Position numbers and translations under genes: made by a program. The notes under the pieces are model-generated. The model worked only from the letters and a program-made list of their open reading frames with translations. It searched no databases and was not told the DNA's origin. Positions 11,201 to 18,020 of a DNA stretch of 19,955 nucleotides are shown in pieces; position 1 is the first letter of the stretch; every line of letters begins with the position of its first letter. The stretch is taken from contig NAOQ01000088.1 of the NCBI GenBank assembly GCA_002751075.1, positions 97,771 through 117,725 on the forward strand. Reading direction: 5' to 3'. Source of the DNA: Ichthyophonus hoferi (lineage: Eukaryota; Opisthokonta; Ichthyosporea; Ichthyophonida; Ichthyophonidae).

Positions 11201-13150
11201 TACTAGTCTCATCACACAATAGAACAATTAATATATATGACAATAATCTATATGGAATTCTCTATTTAATAAAAGAAATCATTTCCTAATTGTATTCTAT
11301 TGGAGTACTGTCTCGTGGCCTGTTTTCCTTTTCTGAATATTATATATATATACTCATTTTGCTTCAAAGTGTGTTGCTATAGTCTTGTGTTCCATATAGA
11401 ATACTCTATTTAGTATAAAAACTATTCCCTGTGTTTATTCTATTAGGATGCTCTTTCTCTTCTTACCTACTCCCCCTTCCTTAATATATTATATCACTCT
11501 GTATACATAATTGTATAGGTTTTCATACTGCTGTTGTTGCACAAAAAACCAATGCTAGACTGTATCATTGTAACTACAACTACATTCTCTAGTATGTATT
11601 TGTACACATACCTGGTTAGAAACAGGTTATATTACTATTACCAGTGTGTAATATTGATTTCACTATTATTTTAATCTTTTTCCTTTTACTTTAATATTTT
11701 CTTATATGCATATTTACATATATATCCACATATATATCCACATATATATCCACATATATATCTACATGCATGCTATCATACTATCATACTACCATACTAT
11801 GTTATATATTATTATTCATTCTCTTGTTTGGCAGTACACTCATATATGTGCCAATATACATGCCAATATACACCCAGCCTCACATGCACCCATCCACACC
11901 TAGGCAACAAATGGAATTACAAGTCAATGGTTTCCTATCAAGATATGCTAAGCATTATTAAGGAGAAATACCCTTCGATTACACCCCTACCTGTTGCTGT
12001 ACACGACACTGCCATGGTAACCTAAACCCTAGACGCTAAACCATAAACCCTAATAATTCAAGTATCAGGCCTAACTCTAACCCCTTTCCATTATAGACCC
12101 CCTCTTCTTCTTCTTCTTCTCATCTCTATTAGTTTATAGCATTATCGTTTGTGACTGATAATTTAATTAATTATCTGTTTTGATATGCTCCAAAATTTTA
12201 ACATACTTAGCCTGAGCTGTTGTAGAACCTACTTATTTATATAAATTCAGATACCATGTTTATAAACATAAATACATACCCAGGACCAGTCTACCCGCCC
12301 CAGCTTCTATACTTTTTTAGAGTTGATATTAGCTAGTAGATGTCCAGTAAGGACTGTTGATTAAAATATGGAAGTTAAACAATATTTAACTGATCTCACC
12401 ACATACTAGAATAATCATTATGTAACAGTTTACTTACCTGACAACACTTAAATGGGATTGGATAGTATCTGTACTAGTTTTATTTATATTACCTTTGTTA
12501 GCTTAAAACTTACAGACCTATCTGTATTATTTCACTATCTATCTGTATTAATGCACGCACTCTGTATTGCAGCTGTACACCATCCCAGGTGGGAAAGGAA
12601 AAGTAGGCTTTATTGCCTCAATGACTAATCAGTTTTGTGGAGGTTGTAATCGTCTACGGCTCACTGCAGATGGAAATTTGAAGGTAATATTTTGATATTT
12701 TGTGTTGGTGTCTAAATTATAATCATTTGCACATGGTTTATAGAATTCTCTCTACTTTATCATCATTGTGGTGAAGGTACTGCAACACATGGATCTACAT
12801 TATATGTTTATAAATGTTATCTGATTTTCTTCTCACCTTCCTGATACTTACTATATTAGTTTATACTATACTATACTATATTATATTATATTACCCTCTC
12901 CAACCATACTCTCCTTTATTTACTGATATATGTTATACCATACTATATTATACTATATCATATTCTATTATAGGTATGTTTATTTGGAGCAGCAGAAGTA
13001 TCCCTAAGAGATATGATGAGAAGGGGCGAGAATGACGAATATCTCTGCACTGTGATTGGCCAAGCAGTACAGAGAAAAAAAGCCCAGCATGCAGGCATGC
13101 ATGATTTGGCAGCTACTAAAAACCGTCCCATGGTTTTTATTGGGGGTTAA
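4281..13150 (+). CDS. MOCS1: MOCS1A / MoaA, GTP 3',8-cyclase (radical SAM), nine exons
   Basis: Exons (CDS) are 4281-4382 (tentative), 6000-6099, 7431-7598, 8286-8371, 9552-9627, 10113-10283, 11904-12016, 12573-12683 and 12974-13150. They total 1104 nt, all phases match, and the product is 367 residues (human MOCS1A is about 385). The enzyme converts GTP to 3',8-cyclo-GTP using SAM, the first half-step of molybdenum cofactor synthesis, in mitochondria. The N-terminal [4Fe-4S] site is C64-x3-C68-x2-C71 (CNLRCQYC). The SAM-binding GGEP motif is at 110-113 and NISLDT follows in exon 5. The C-terminal cluster site is C294-x2-C297-x13-C311. R57, R299 and R301 match the GTP-handling arginines of the family. 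The chain ends Gly366-Gly367, required for activity in this family. Every splice site is GT-AG and no exon is disrupted, so the gene looks functional. Partner enzyme MOCS1B lies convergently downstream. Confidence 0.95.
4577..4945 (+). repeat. 12-bp minisatellite with 48-bp higher-order unit
   Basis: The unit is TATAGTAAGGTA and variants. At 4692, 4740 and 4788 four 12-mers recur as a near-identical 48-bp block. Because units are multiples of three, one frame stays open for 96 codons as [16 protein letters not shown] tetrapeptides, but this looks like repeat structure rather than a gene. It lies in candidate intron 1 of MOCS1A. Confidence 0.9.
5110..5138 (+). repeat. G-rich, telomere-like tract (quadruplex motif)
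   Basis: Five runs of three or four G (GGGG, then GGGTTAGGG and GGGTAGGG words) with spacers of 2-6 nt meet the usual G-quadruplex pattern on the MOCS1A sense strand. One unit is an exact TTAGGG; the others are TAGGG. This is striking in a window of such low GC. Confidence 0.75.
5255..5400 (+). repeat. (ATT)n microsatellite, degenerate on its right
   Basis: A pure ATT run occupies 5255-5290, followed by variants with CCT, GTT and ACT substitutions to about 5400. It gives chance frames of poly-Ile and poly-Asn, which I do not call as genes. Confidence 0.9.
5780..5993 (+). repeat. (TTACTA)n / TAC-TAT triplet-rich repeat up to the exon 2 acceptor
   Basis: Degenerate pyrimidine-skewed triplet array of ACTATT and ACTCCT words that continues to within a few bases of the acceptor at 5999. 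Its T/C bias probably serves as the pyrimidine tract for exon 2. Confidence 0.85.
6000..6099 (+). CDS. MOCS1: MOCS1A exon 2 (first Fe-S cysteines)
   Basis: Opens in phase 0 after ATAACAG and ends CGTT before donor GTGAGT (phase 1). It encodes [20 protein letters not shown], the hallmark lead-in of MOCS1A with the first cysteine of the radical SAM motif. The second cysteine is completed across the intron. Confidence 0.93.
6119..6510 (+). repeat. TATATAGTATGT-type minisatellite in intron 2
   Basis: Irregular units of roughly 37-50 bp, most beginning GTATGTTATATAGT and ending TATAGATATAT, recur seven or more times. The array begins about 20 bp after the exon 2 donor. 6511-7430, the rest of intron 2, shows no gene; its last 60 bp are a strong pyrimidine tract. 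Confidence 0.85.
7431..7598 (+). CDS. MOCS1: MOCS1A exon 3 (radical SAM core, GGEP motif)
   Basis: Acceptor CCCCATTAAG follows a long pyrimidine tract; donor is G|GTATGT. It encodes the rest of CxxxCxxC (QYCMPEEGV) and [13 protein letters not shown], whose GGEP contacts SAM in this family. Starts in phase 1 and ends in phase 1, joining its neighbours without a break. Confidence 0.95.
7881..7940 (+). repeat. GA/G-rich tract in intron 3 (quadruplex motif)
   Basis: 7881-7904 reads GGGG-AGAA-GGG-AGGA-GGG-AGA-GGG, a textbook four-run quadruplex pattern on the transcribed sense strand. It continues as GGGTAGGAGGTAGGGGATAG, and so on, to 7940. A CT-rich tract with complementary words lies 270 bp downstream at 8175-8250. 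Confidence 0.75.
8175..8250 (+). repeat. CT-rich tract before exon 4
   Basis: A run of about 75 nt is almost entirely C and T (CTCTCTTCCCCTCTCTTTCT and similar), ending 35 bp before the exon 4 acceptor. It probably acts as an extended pyrimidine tract. Its words complement the GA-rich tract at 7881. Confidence 0.8.
8286..8371 (+). CDS. MOCS1: MOCS1A exon 4
   Basis: Encodes [20 protein letters not shown] and RLLPGLK, matching the ITTNG strand of MoaA. Three AG dinucleotides sit close together (8281, 8285, 8289). Only the AG at 8284-8285 keeps the phase and avoids a stop, so 8286 is the start. The donor follows AAG in phase 0. Confidence 0.93.
8450..8590 (+). repeat. TATAATAGTA-type microsatellite in intron 4
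   Basis: Degenerate AATAGTATAATA repeats beginning about 80 bp after the exon 4 donor. 8591-9396, the rest of intron 4, is AT-rich with no exon I can support. Confidence 0.8.
9397..9544 (+). repeat. (ACAAT)n pentanucleotide array abutting exon 5
   Basis: About 27 units of ACAAT, pure in the middle with a few variants (GCAAT, ACAAC) at the edges. It ends 8 bp before the acceptor of exon 5, so the usual pyrimidine tract position is filled by an A-rich repeat. Confidence 0.95.
9552..9627 (+). CDS. MOCS1: MOCS1A exon 5 (NISLDT motif)
   Basis: Encodes [18 protein letters not shown] then QLITRRK, matching the family's NISLDT segment. The AG at 9550-9551 gives an exact phase-0 join to exon 4; the next AG would create a stop. 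Donor G|GTATAT, phase 1. Confidence 0.9.
9880..10060 (+). repeat. CATACTATCATAC-type microsatellite before exon 6
   Basis: Mixed CATA, TATC and GCAT words, with several CATACTATCATAC units, end about 50 bp before the exon 6 acceptor. The same type of array recurs before exon 7. Confidence 0.85.
10113..10283 (+). CDS. MOCS1: MOCS1A exon 6 (KVNCVV / FIEYMPFD)
   Basis: Encodes [17 protein letters not shown], then [15 protein letters not shown] and [11 protein letters not shown], all diagnostic of MoaA. The TIM-barrel strand KVNCVV is intact. Relative to human MOCS1A one residue is missing before KVNCVV (GYYP-K versus GYNPVK). Acceptor CACATGTAG is pyrimidine-poor. Donor G|GTAGGT. Confidence 0.95.
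10346..10655 (+). repeat. Intron 6 repeat family C, two tandem copies
   Basis: A segment around 10346-10515 (ATTGCTTTGTAGACATTTCT, later GTTGCTATAGTCTTGTGTTC) is echoed at about 10562-10655 (ATTGCTTTACATACATTTAT, later GTTGTCATAGTCCTGTGTTC). The spacing is about 215 bp, suggesting an old direct duplication. Two more partial copies lie at 11250-11330 and 11360-11480. Confidence 0.65.
10950..11235 (+). repeat. Intronic repeat family B, copy 1 (intron 6)
   Basis: Matches 12131-12430 in intron 7 in the same orientation. Shared words include TTAGAGTTGATATTAGC and, with small differences, GTGACATAATTTA, CCCAGCTTATATACTTT and AATATTTTACTAGTCTCATC. The copies are clearly diverged. No coding potential or terminal inverted repeat was seen. 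Confidence 0.7.
11250..11480 (+). repeat. Intron 6 repeat family C, further copies
   Basis: 11360-11480 repeats the family C unit closely (GTTGCTATAGTCTTGTGTTC, then CATATAGAATACTCTA, then a pyrimidine-rich end). 11250-11330 matches its second half (TATGGAATTCTCTATTTAAT, AAATCATTTCC). Confidence 0.65.
11707..11800 (+). repeat. ATATATCCAC and CATACTATCATAC arrays before exon 7
   Basis: Several 12-bp ACATATATATCC units are followed by CATGCTATCATACTATCATA. The second part is the same motif as the array before exon 6. Confidence 0.85.
11904..12016 (+). CDS. MOCS1: MOCS1A exon 7
   Basis: Joins exon 6 in phase 1 to give [19 protein letters not shown], matching DGNKWNFKKMVSYKEML of the animal enzyme. 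The rest ([15 protein letters not shown]) is the variable linker before the C-terminal domain. Acceptor CACACCTAG; donor ATG|GTAACC, phase 0. Confidence 0.93.
12021..12080 (+). repeat. Degenerate telomere-like CCCTAAA words in intron 7
   Basis: CCTAAACCCTAGACGCTAAA, then CCATAAACCCTAA and CCTAACTCTAACCCC follow the exon 7 donor directly. They resemble decayed (CCCTAA)n or (CCCTAAA)n, but no clean tandem array is present. Confidence 0.45.
12131..12430 (+). repeat. Intronic repeat family B, copy 2 (intron 7)
   Basis: Direct-orientation partner of 10950-11235, with GTGACTGATAATTTAATTAA, CCCAGCTTCTATACTTTTTT and TTAGAGTTGATATTAGC as anchor words. Exon 7 lies between the copies, so recombination between them would remove it. 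Confidence 0.7.
12573..12683 (+). CDS. MOCS1: MOCS1A exon 8 (C-terminal Fe-S cluster, GTP arginines)
   Basis: Acceptor TGTATTGCAG; donor AAG|GTAATA. Encodes [16 protein letters not shown] and [18 protein letters not shown]. CxxCNRLRL holds two cysteines of the second [4Fe-4S] cluster and the two arginines that act on GTP in this family. The third cysteine is in exon 9. Confidence 0.96.
12860..12972 (+). repeat. TACTATA-type microsatellite before exon 9
   Basis: Two blocks of CTATACTATATTATA words flank a short unique piece. The array runs right up to the acceptor ATTCTATTATAG. Confidence 0.8.
12974..13150 (+). CDS. MOCS1: MOCS1A exon 9 (C-terminal Gly-Gly)
   Basis: Begins [18 protein letters not shown], whose Cys is the third ligand of the C-terminal cluster. 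It continues [12 protein letters not shown] and ends NRPMVFIGG followed by TAA. The double glycine at the very end is the family's catalytic tail and shows that this transcript ends as a free MOCS1A rather than a MOCS1A-MOCS1B fusion. Confidence 0.97.
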   Translation, partial: VCLFGAAEVSLRDMMRRGENDEYLCTVIGQAVQRKKAQHAGMHDLAATKNRPMVFIGG

Positions 13151-13168
13151 GTATTTTTAAAATATATA

Positions 13169-13750
13169 GCAATCTGTGGTATTTCTAGTGAAATTTTCGC
13201 AGGCTGCAGTATTGTCAACTACTTTTTGATTCCTAAATAGTTGTTTTTTTCTATGTTAGAGTATCTTAATCCAGTTTATTAGGAGCTAACTAGTTCTTGG
13301 CATAGTTCTTTCACTGCCTTAAAGCAGTCTGTGGATCCACCCCCTGATGGGCATCACTGCATTTACGTTTATACATGACTGCAACCAATGCAAAAACAAT
13401 ATACTAGGCCACTAATATATCCTATTAGGATACATAGTAGTTGTAAGAGTCATTTTGTGAAATATATTTAATGGTATCAATGATGGGAAACTTTTCTAGA
13501 CAGATATTGCATACAAACTGTATGATTGGGTTTCAATATGCACTTATGCCTATATGATTGGGGTTTTCCGAGTTTGGCTCAACGAATAATAAATAGTTAT
13601 GCGATTCTGTAGTATGTGCCGAGATTCTAAATAACTGTAAATTAATAAAATGCTGAATTACATTACTCATTACTATATACTATGTATTTACATCAAAAGC
13701 CATGAAAAACAGAGACCCGTTTGCAACCTGAGTTAACAACGTCTATCTTG
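13169..13750 (+). repeat. Dispersed repeat family A, copy 1 (MOCS1A 3' UTR)
   Basis: About 580 bp align along their whole length with 18021-18590 in the same orientation. Shared words include CTACTTTTTGATTCC, GTTCTTGGCATAGTTCTTTC, TTAAAGCAGTCTGTGGA and AAAACAGAGACC. By eye the copies are roughly three-quarters identical. It starts 18 bp after the MOCS1A stop and contains AATAAA at 13644-13649, so it may supply that gene's 3' UTR and polyadenylation site. The family is unclassified: no open reading frame, no terminal inverted repeat. Confidence 0.8.
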
Positions 13751-14636
13751 GTGCAACTATGATGATGGTAGATTTATTATCTATTTGTGACACTTGTATA
13801 CTAATGATATGTTAATAATCTGCAATCAAGACTACATTCAACCTAGATATTCAGCAATATAGATCACATAATATAATGAAAAGTTCAGCAGACTAGTTAA
13901 TGGTGGTCTGGCACAGTTGTCATTCTACCTGTACATCTGTATTAGACTGGTAGTCCATTTAATCTCCTCCCACCATTGAGGAGTATCTCATCTGACATGA
14001 TTAAATAGCATTGCCTTGGTACTTGATGTAAGATTCACTTATGACTAAGTAAATTAAGTGTAAAAATAAGTGATATATTCTGTTATAATTAAATTCAAAT
14101 GCTCTATTTTATTAACCTATTACTGGTATAGTTAAATACAGCTTGGTTTGATTGACAACCACTTTTTGCATTGCAGAAATTTTTTTTCAATACTCTGTTT
14201 TACCAGAAAGCAAAATTTCAATTGGTAGTTATATATAGACACTAGGAACCTAAGTAAATTATATACTATTGACTTGTCTTAAATCGGACATCTTATTTTA
14301 CGTACTTATAACCCCAGTACCATAAAAGGCTAAAATGTGATGTATTACTAGTTAAACTAAATGAAAATGCACAAGGTTACTATTGTGCCAATTAATTACT
14401 AAATTAGGACCTTATACCTACCAATGAATGTCCAGCTATTCAATAATTACCAATAACAAATAATTAAATAAACACCTTGAATTGGTCAATGTGTTAAATG
14501 GTGACATTGTGGGAATAGGACCAATTGCCCTTGCCAATCTTGATGTGTTGAAACCGAATATGATAAGCTAAATCATAAAACAATCTAAATTACACAATAT
14601 AATGAAGTATCTTCACCGTCATAACATACCAAGGTA
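13751..14636. other. Intergenic gap between convergent genes
   Basis: AT-rich sequence with no exon I can support on either strand. It presumably holds the 3' ends of both transcripts. A minus-strand AATAAA lies at about 14107-14112, downstream of the MOCS1B stop. Confidence 0.5.
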
Positions 14637-14761
14637 TTATTTAGAACGAGTAAAATCTTTTTTACCACCAGATTTTTGTTGTAGTCGTACATGTGTAATT
14701 GTGATGTCATGGCTTACTGCTTTACACATGTCATAAATAGTTAATGCTGCAATTGAAACAG
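14637..14761 (-). CDS. MOCS1B: MOCS1B exon 5 (DMCKAV, C-terminus)
   Basis: Acceptor ATTCCCACAG. The join completes an Ala codon to give [19 protein letters not shown], the most conserved MoaC block. It ends [15 protein letters not shown] and TAA. Confidence 0.95.
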
Positions 14762-16074
14762 CTGTGGGAATGTATATGTGAATGTATGTATATGTATGAG
14801 TATATGTATAAGTGTGCAGGTATGTGTAAATGTGTATATGTATATGTATGTGTGCACAAATAATTAAGGATATAATAGTAGAGTAGAATAGCTGTCTGAT
14901 CATGTATATCCATGTAGGCTTATGAATGAAAAAAAACATAAATATAAAGGTCAAACATTTAAAGAAAGAGAGATAGGTTCACTATAGAACATATAATCAC
15001 TATCATTTTTAATATGATAGACAAACAAGTCAATTCTAATGCCATTAAAATAATCAACTATGGGTGGGGCTGAGAGAGAGAGATCGACAAATTACGCACC
15101 ATAAGAATAAGCACAAATAGACAATCTATACAGTAATGTATTACCACCAAGTATTATAAAATATTAAATATATAGTAGAGGTCTTTAAATAAAGCCAACA
15201 ATCGATATATATAATCATATTTACTTATGTAGTGGCCCTGATTTAGCAAGTAAAATAATGAATTTTCAGAATATATATATGTTATAATCTTACACAATAG
15301 AAGCAATAGAAATAACAAATATAACATACATACAAGAACAGAACAACAAAAATAATAACAGCAGAAAACTAATAGGTATAATAGTAACAGCAACAGCAAT
15401 AGTAACCATGTCAAGACCAATAACAATACTAATAACAACACCAAAAAAACTCCAAGATATCTTACCTGTCAATGCTTCCATTTCTACCCCAGTACAACTT
15501 ACTGTACGTGCATGTGCTGTTATATGTACAGCATGCTGCTGCTCTGCCAGAGAAAAATTAATACTGTGGAAGGAAGAAAAAGAAGAGAGGGAAGGAGGAG
15601 ACGGGATGAGGGAGAGGGGTAGATAAGCACGGGCATTTATATGTAACAAGAAAAAAGCAACCAATTCAACACACAAATATATACGTATATGTATAGATGT
15701 GCATACAGTACCTGTTATCTTATTAATATATATAGACAAAATAATACAAACAATGAAAAGCGGAAATACCATTAATTACATAAATAATATTATAATCACA
15801 CACCTACAGTACAATTGACCTAATTTCAAATACTATAATATATCATCTTATATCATACTATATCAAAATATAGTATGCCAGTGTGATAACCCTATATGGC
15901 CTTTCGGTGATGTATCTTATAGTTGTATAAACTAATGCACTGCTGGAATCATTTTAAGACTCGCTTGTGACAGGCTAATACAATCCTAAACACAATTATT
16001 TACTAATTCAATGCTATCTAAAATCACACTATATATATGTATGGATATATCTTTACACTATGGTGTTCATAAGA

Positions 16075-16105
<31 letters not shown>

Positions 16106-17661
16106 ACGATATACTAACATACAGGTATCACATATATACTATATTCAATATGCACCATATAACACATACCTACCCTATATGATGTAATGGTATATTATGA
16201 CAGAGGGGAATCAATGCTGGTGTTTGTTTGGCACCCATGATTCCTGCCAGACGTGCCACTATAGATGATAGTAAGAAAATGGGATAACAGGATAGTAGGA
16301 TAGTATAGTATAATAAGATAATAGGATAATAGGATAAGCTATAATTGGTAATAGAATCACAGTCAGCCATTGGTTAGAAAGCTAGTACGCTAACTTCAAG
16401 ACAGGGTTTTAAAACATCTACATACTTGACACTATAATACGGAATAATCCTATATATATACATTCTGTCTTCGTTATTATATTTATTTTACTTAAGTTAT
16501 AATAAATTTATTGTTTCAAGATAAGAAAATTACTTATAGCGAGTCTGGATTTAAAATATATGTTCACATAAGAGAGAGGCATGAAGACAACACTATGCTA
16601 TAGAGCTAGTGTACAGTGATATATATAATAGTATAATATTATAGTAGTATATAAAATAATATAATGCCGCATCCAATAGAATAATAGTGCATGAAAGAGT
16701 ATAATAATACATACAGTAGTATAATAGTGTAATAGCATATAAATTAATATACTACATATAATAATAAAATAGTACAATAGTATAATAGTATAATAGCATA
16801 TAAAACCATAAAATAGTATAATAATATAATACTATAACAATAAAATAAAATGGTATATCATGGGGTGTATGTGATTATTTTAAATTTTTCCAAAAGTTGA
16901 TAGAATTATTGACCTTGTAGCATCAAGCCCCACACAAATAAGAAACATTGAATATTCACAAAGAATCCCAATCAAACTTAACTATGAAAAATGTTTCGTC
17001 TTTCCTATCTAGTAATAAGAAAATATAATAACAATAAATAAATAAAAGAATGAACTGGAAAAGTACAGTGAACGCTTTGGTTCCAACAATATATAATACT
17101 ATATACTATATACTATATACCATATATTATATATTATATCTATACTCCATACCCTATATATACAACACCATAACAATATATATACTATACAATCACCTAC
17201 CCTCCAACACATTTCCCTTAGCTATACTATTATCTCTAACTAAGGGAAACACGGCGCGTCCTAACAACACTGTTGCCTCAGCTGTAGCTATCCGTTCAGT
17301 ATCGTTCTTCTGACTAATATCTACCATACGAGCTTTTCCTTCTTTGTCTGTATGACTTAATTCAAGACATCCCTCATGTAGTTCTGTGTGAAGATGATGT
17401 GTATAGATAGGATAGCTAGTATATAGTATACGGTGGTTGAGGAGCCTACCGAGTAAGAGAATTCAAGTTACGTAATAAGGGTTAGTTCTTATAGAATTTG
17501 CGATAAGAACATAATATAAAATAACATGTGAGATGTATTGCTTTAGGCAGGTAGGTATGCTGCTGCTGTTCAGTCACACAACAGAATAATAATCCCTCTC
17601 CCTACCTGTAAACACGAGTCCCTTGGGGCAACACATTAGACCACATTGACCGCATTAACAT
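14637..17661 (-). CDS. MOCS1B: MOCS1B / MoaC, cyclic pyranopterin monophosphate synthase, five exons
   Basis: Minus-strand exons in order: 17661-17606 (tentative), 17383-17201 (or from 17445), 16258-16174, 15563-15466, 14761-14637. The four downstream exons join in phase without a stop. The whole model with the 17445 acceptor is 609 nt, 202 residues. MoaC converts the MoaA product 3',8-cyclo-GTP to cPMP, in mitochondria in animals. Signature segments: [44 protein letters not shown] and TIYDMCKAV. Catalytic-type residues are present: the IPLCH histidine (about 121), both Glu of GVEMEALT (156, 158), and Asp and Lys of DMCKAV (172, 175). It ends [12 protein letters not shown]. In most animals this sequence is the second half of MOCS1; here it is a separate gene facing MOCS1A. 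Confidence 0.93.
15297..15445. repeat. AAC/AAT-rich low-complexity tract in a MOCS1B intron
   Basis: Degenerate ACAACA, ATAACA and GCAACA words on the plus strand. It produces long hydrophobic chance frames on the minus strand (runs of Leu, Val, Ile), of which only 15466-15563 next to it is a real exon. Confidence 0.75.
15466..15563 (-). CDS. MOCS1B: MOCS1B exon 4 (GVEMEALT)
   Basis: Acceptor TTCCTTCCACAG has a strong pyrimidine tract; donor CAG|GTAAGA. Encodes [16 protein letters not shown] then [16 protein letters not shown]. The spacing from LHHI to HAV equals that of the human protein, which decided this acceptor over a nearer AG. Confidence 0.94.
16079..16103. repeat. (AT)n dinucleotide run
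   Basis: About 12 uninterrupted AT units. Confidence 0.9.
16174..16258 (-). CDS. MOCS1B: MOCS1B exon 3 (AKQT, IPLCH)
   Basis: Encodes [20 protein letters not shown] then HNIPLHHI, the MoaC substrate-site segment with the conserved Lys and His. Acceptor CATCTATAG, phase 1. The donor GG|GTAGGT is the only choice that avoids the in-frame TAG. Confidence 0.95.
16262..16337. repeat. GATAGGATAGTA-type short repeat
   Basis: Degenerate GGATA and GATAATA words lying directly upstream of exon 3 in the minus-strand gene. On that strand it is T/C-rich (TATCC words), so it likely doubles as the pyrimidine tract. Confidence 0.7.
16615..16850. repeat. TATAATAG microsatellite in a MOCS1B intron
   Basis: Degenerate AGTATAATAGTATAATA arrays with several interruptions. 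The surrounding intron DNA, 16340-17084, shows no exon. Confidence 0.8.
17085..17170. repeat. ACTATATACTATATA microsatellite
   Basis: TATACTATA and TATATTATA words, ending about 30 bp downstream (minus sense) of the MOCS1B exon 2 donor at 17200. Confidence 0.8.
17201..17383 (-). CDS. MOCS1B: MOCS1B exon 2 ([15 protein letters not shown])
   Basis: Encodes [20 protein letters not shown], then [20 protein letters not shown] and AKGNVLE, the N-terminal half of the MoaC core. Donor GAGG|GTAGGT, phase 1. The 5' border is uncertain. CTTCACACAG before 17383 is a good acceptor but does not match the phase of the proposed exon 1. The frame stays open upstream, and an AG at 17447-17446 (start 17445, after TTCTCTTACTCGGTAG) does match. 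Confidence 0.9.
17606..17661 (-). CDS. MOCS1B: MOCS1B exon 1 (candidate mitochondrial leader)
   Basis: ATG at 17661 opens [18 protein letters not shown], with three basic and no acidic residues, as expected of a mitochondrial presequence. Donor CAG|GTAGGG is strong. It joins exon 2 in phase if exon 2 starts at 17445. No homology is possible in so short and variable a leader. Confidence 0.45.
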
Positions 17662-18020
17662 CTTGCTGTTACAATATAAAATATAATTAATATAAAAGTA
17701 TTAGCGTCAGGATTGTTGAACCCAGATAGGCAATAAACAATTGTGTTTCACAGCCTTTTGTAGAGAGCAACAAAATATTACATTATTCGCATCAGCATTA
17801 TGATCTTAGTCTCTGCTATTGAAAATAAACAAAGTTATAATTATAAAGTAATCTATTGGTTCATAATTACTATTGGTCTTAATTATCCTATTTAAACTTA
17901 TTCTTACACAACTTGCGACACCCATTACACCGTAGACTTGCATTTTATAAATATAAATGTGTGTTGCTTTATATATACGGAGTACAGATATGCCAAGACA
18001 TGTTTTTAGCATTGGGTATA
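17662..18020. other. Upstream region of MOCS1B
   Basis: Presumed promoter side of MOCS1B. I see AT-rich sequence with no clear core promoter element. Confidence 0.4.

Noticed and set aside
13150-14637. Read-through fusion of MOCS1A to a MoaC domain
   Set aside because: The MoaC exons are on the opposite strand, and MOCS1A ends with its own Gly-Gly and stop.
15290-15772. 160-codon open frame on the minus strand
   Set aside because: Only 15466-15563 within it is a real exon (MOCS1B exon 4). The rest is intron, low-complexity on one side and a pyrimidine tract on the other.
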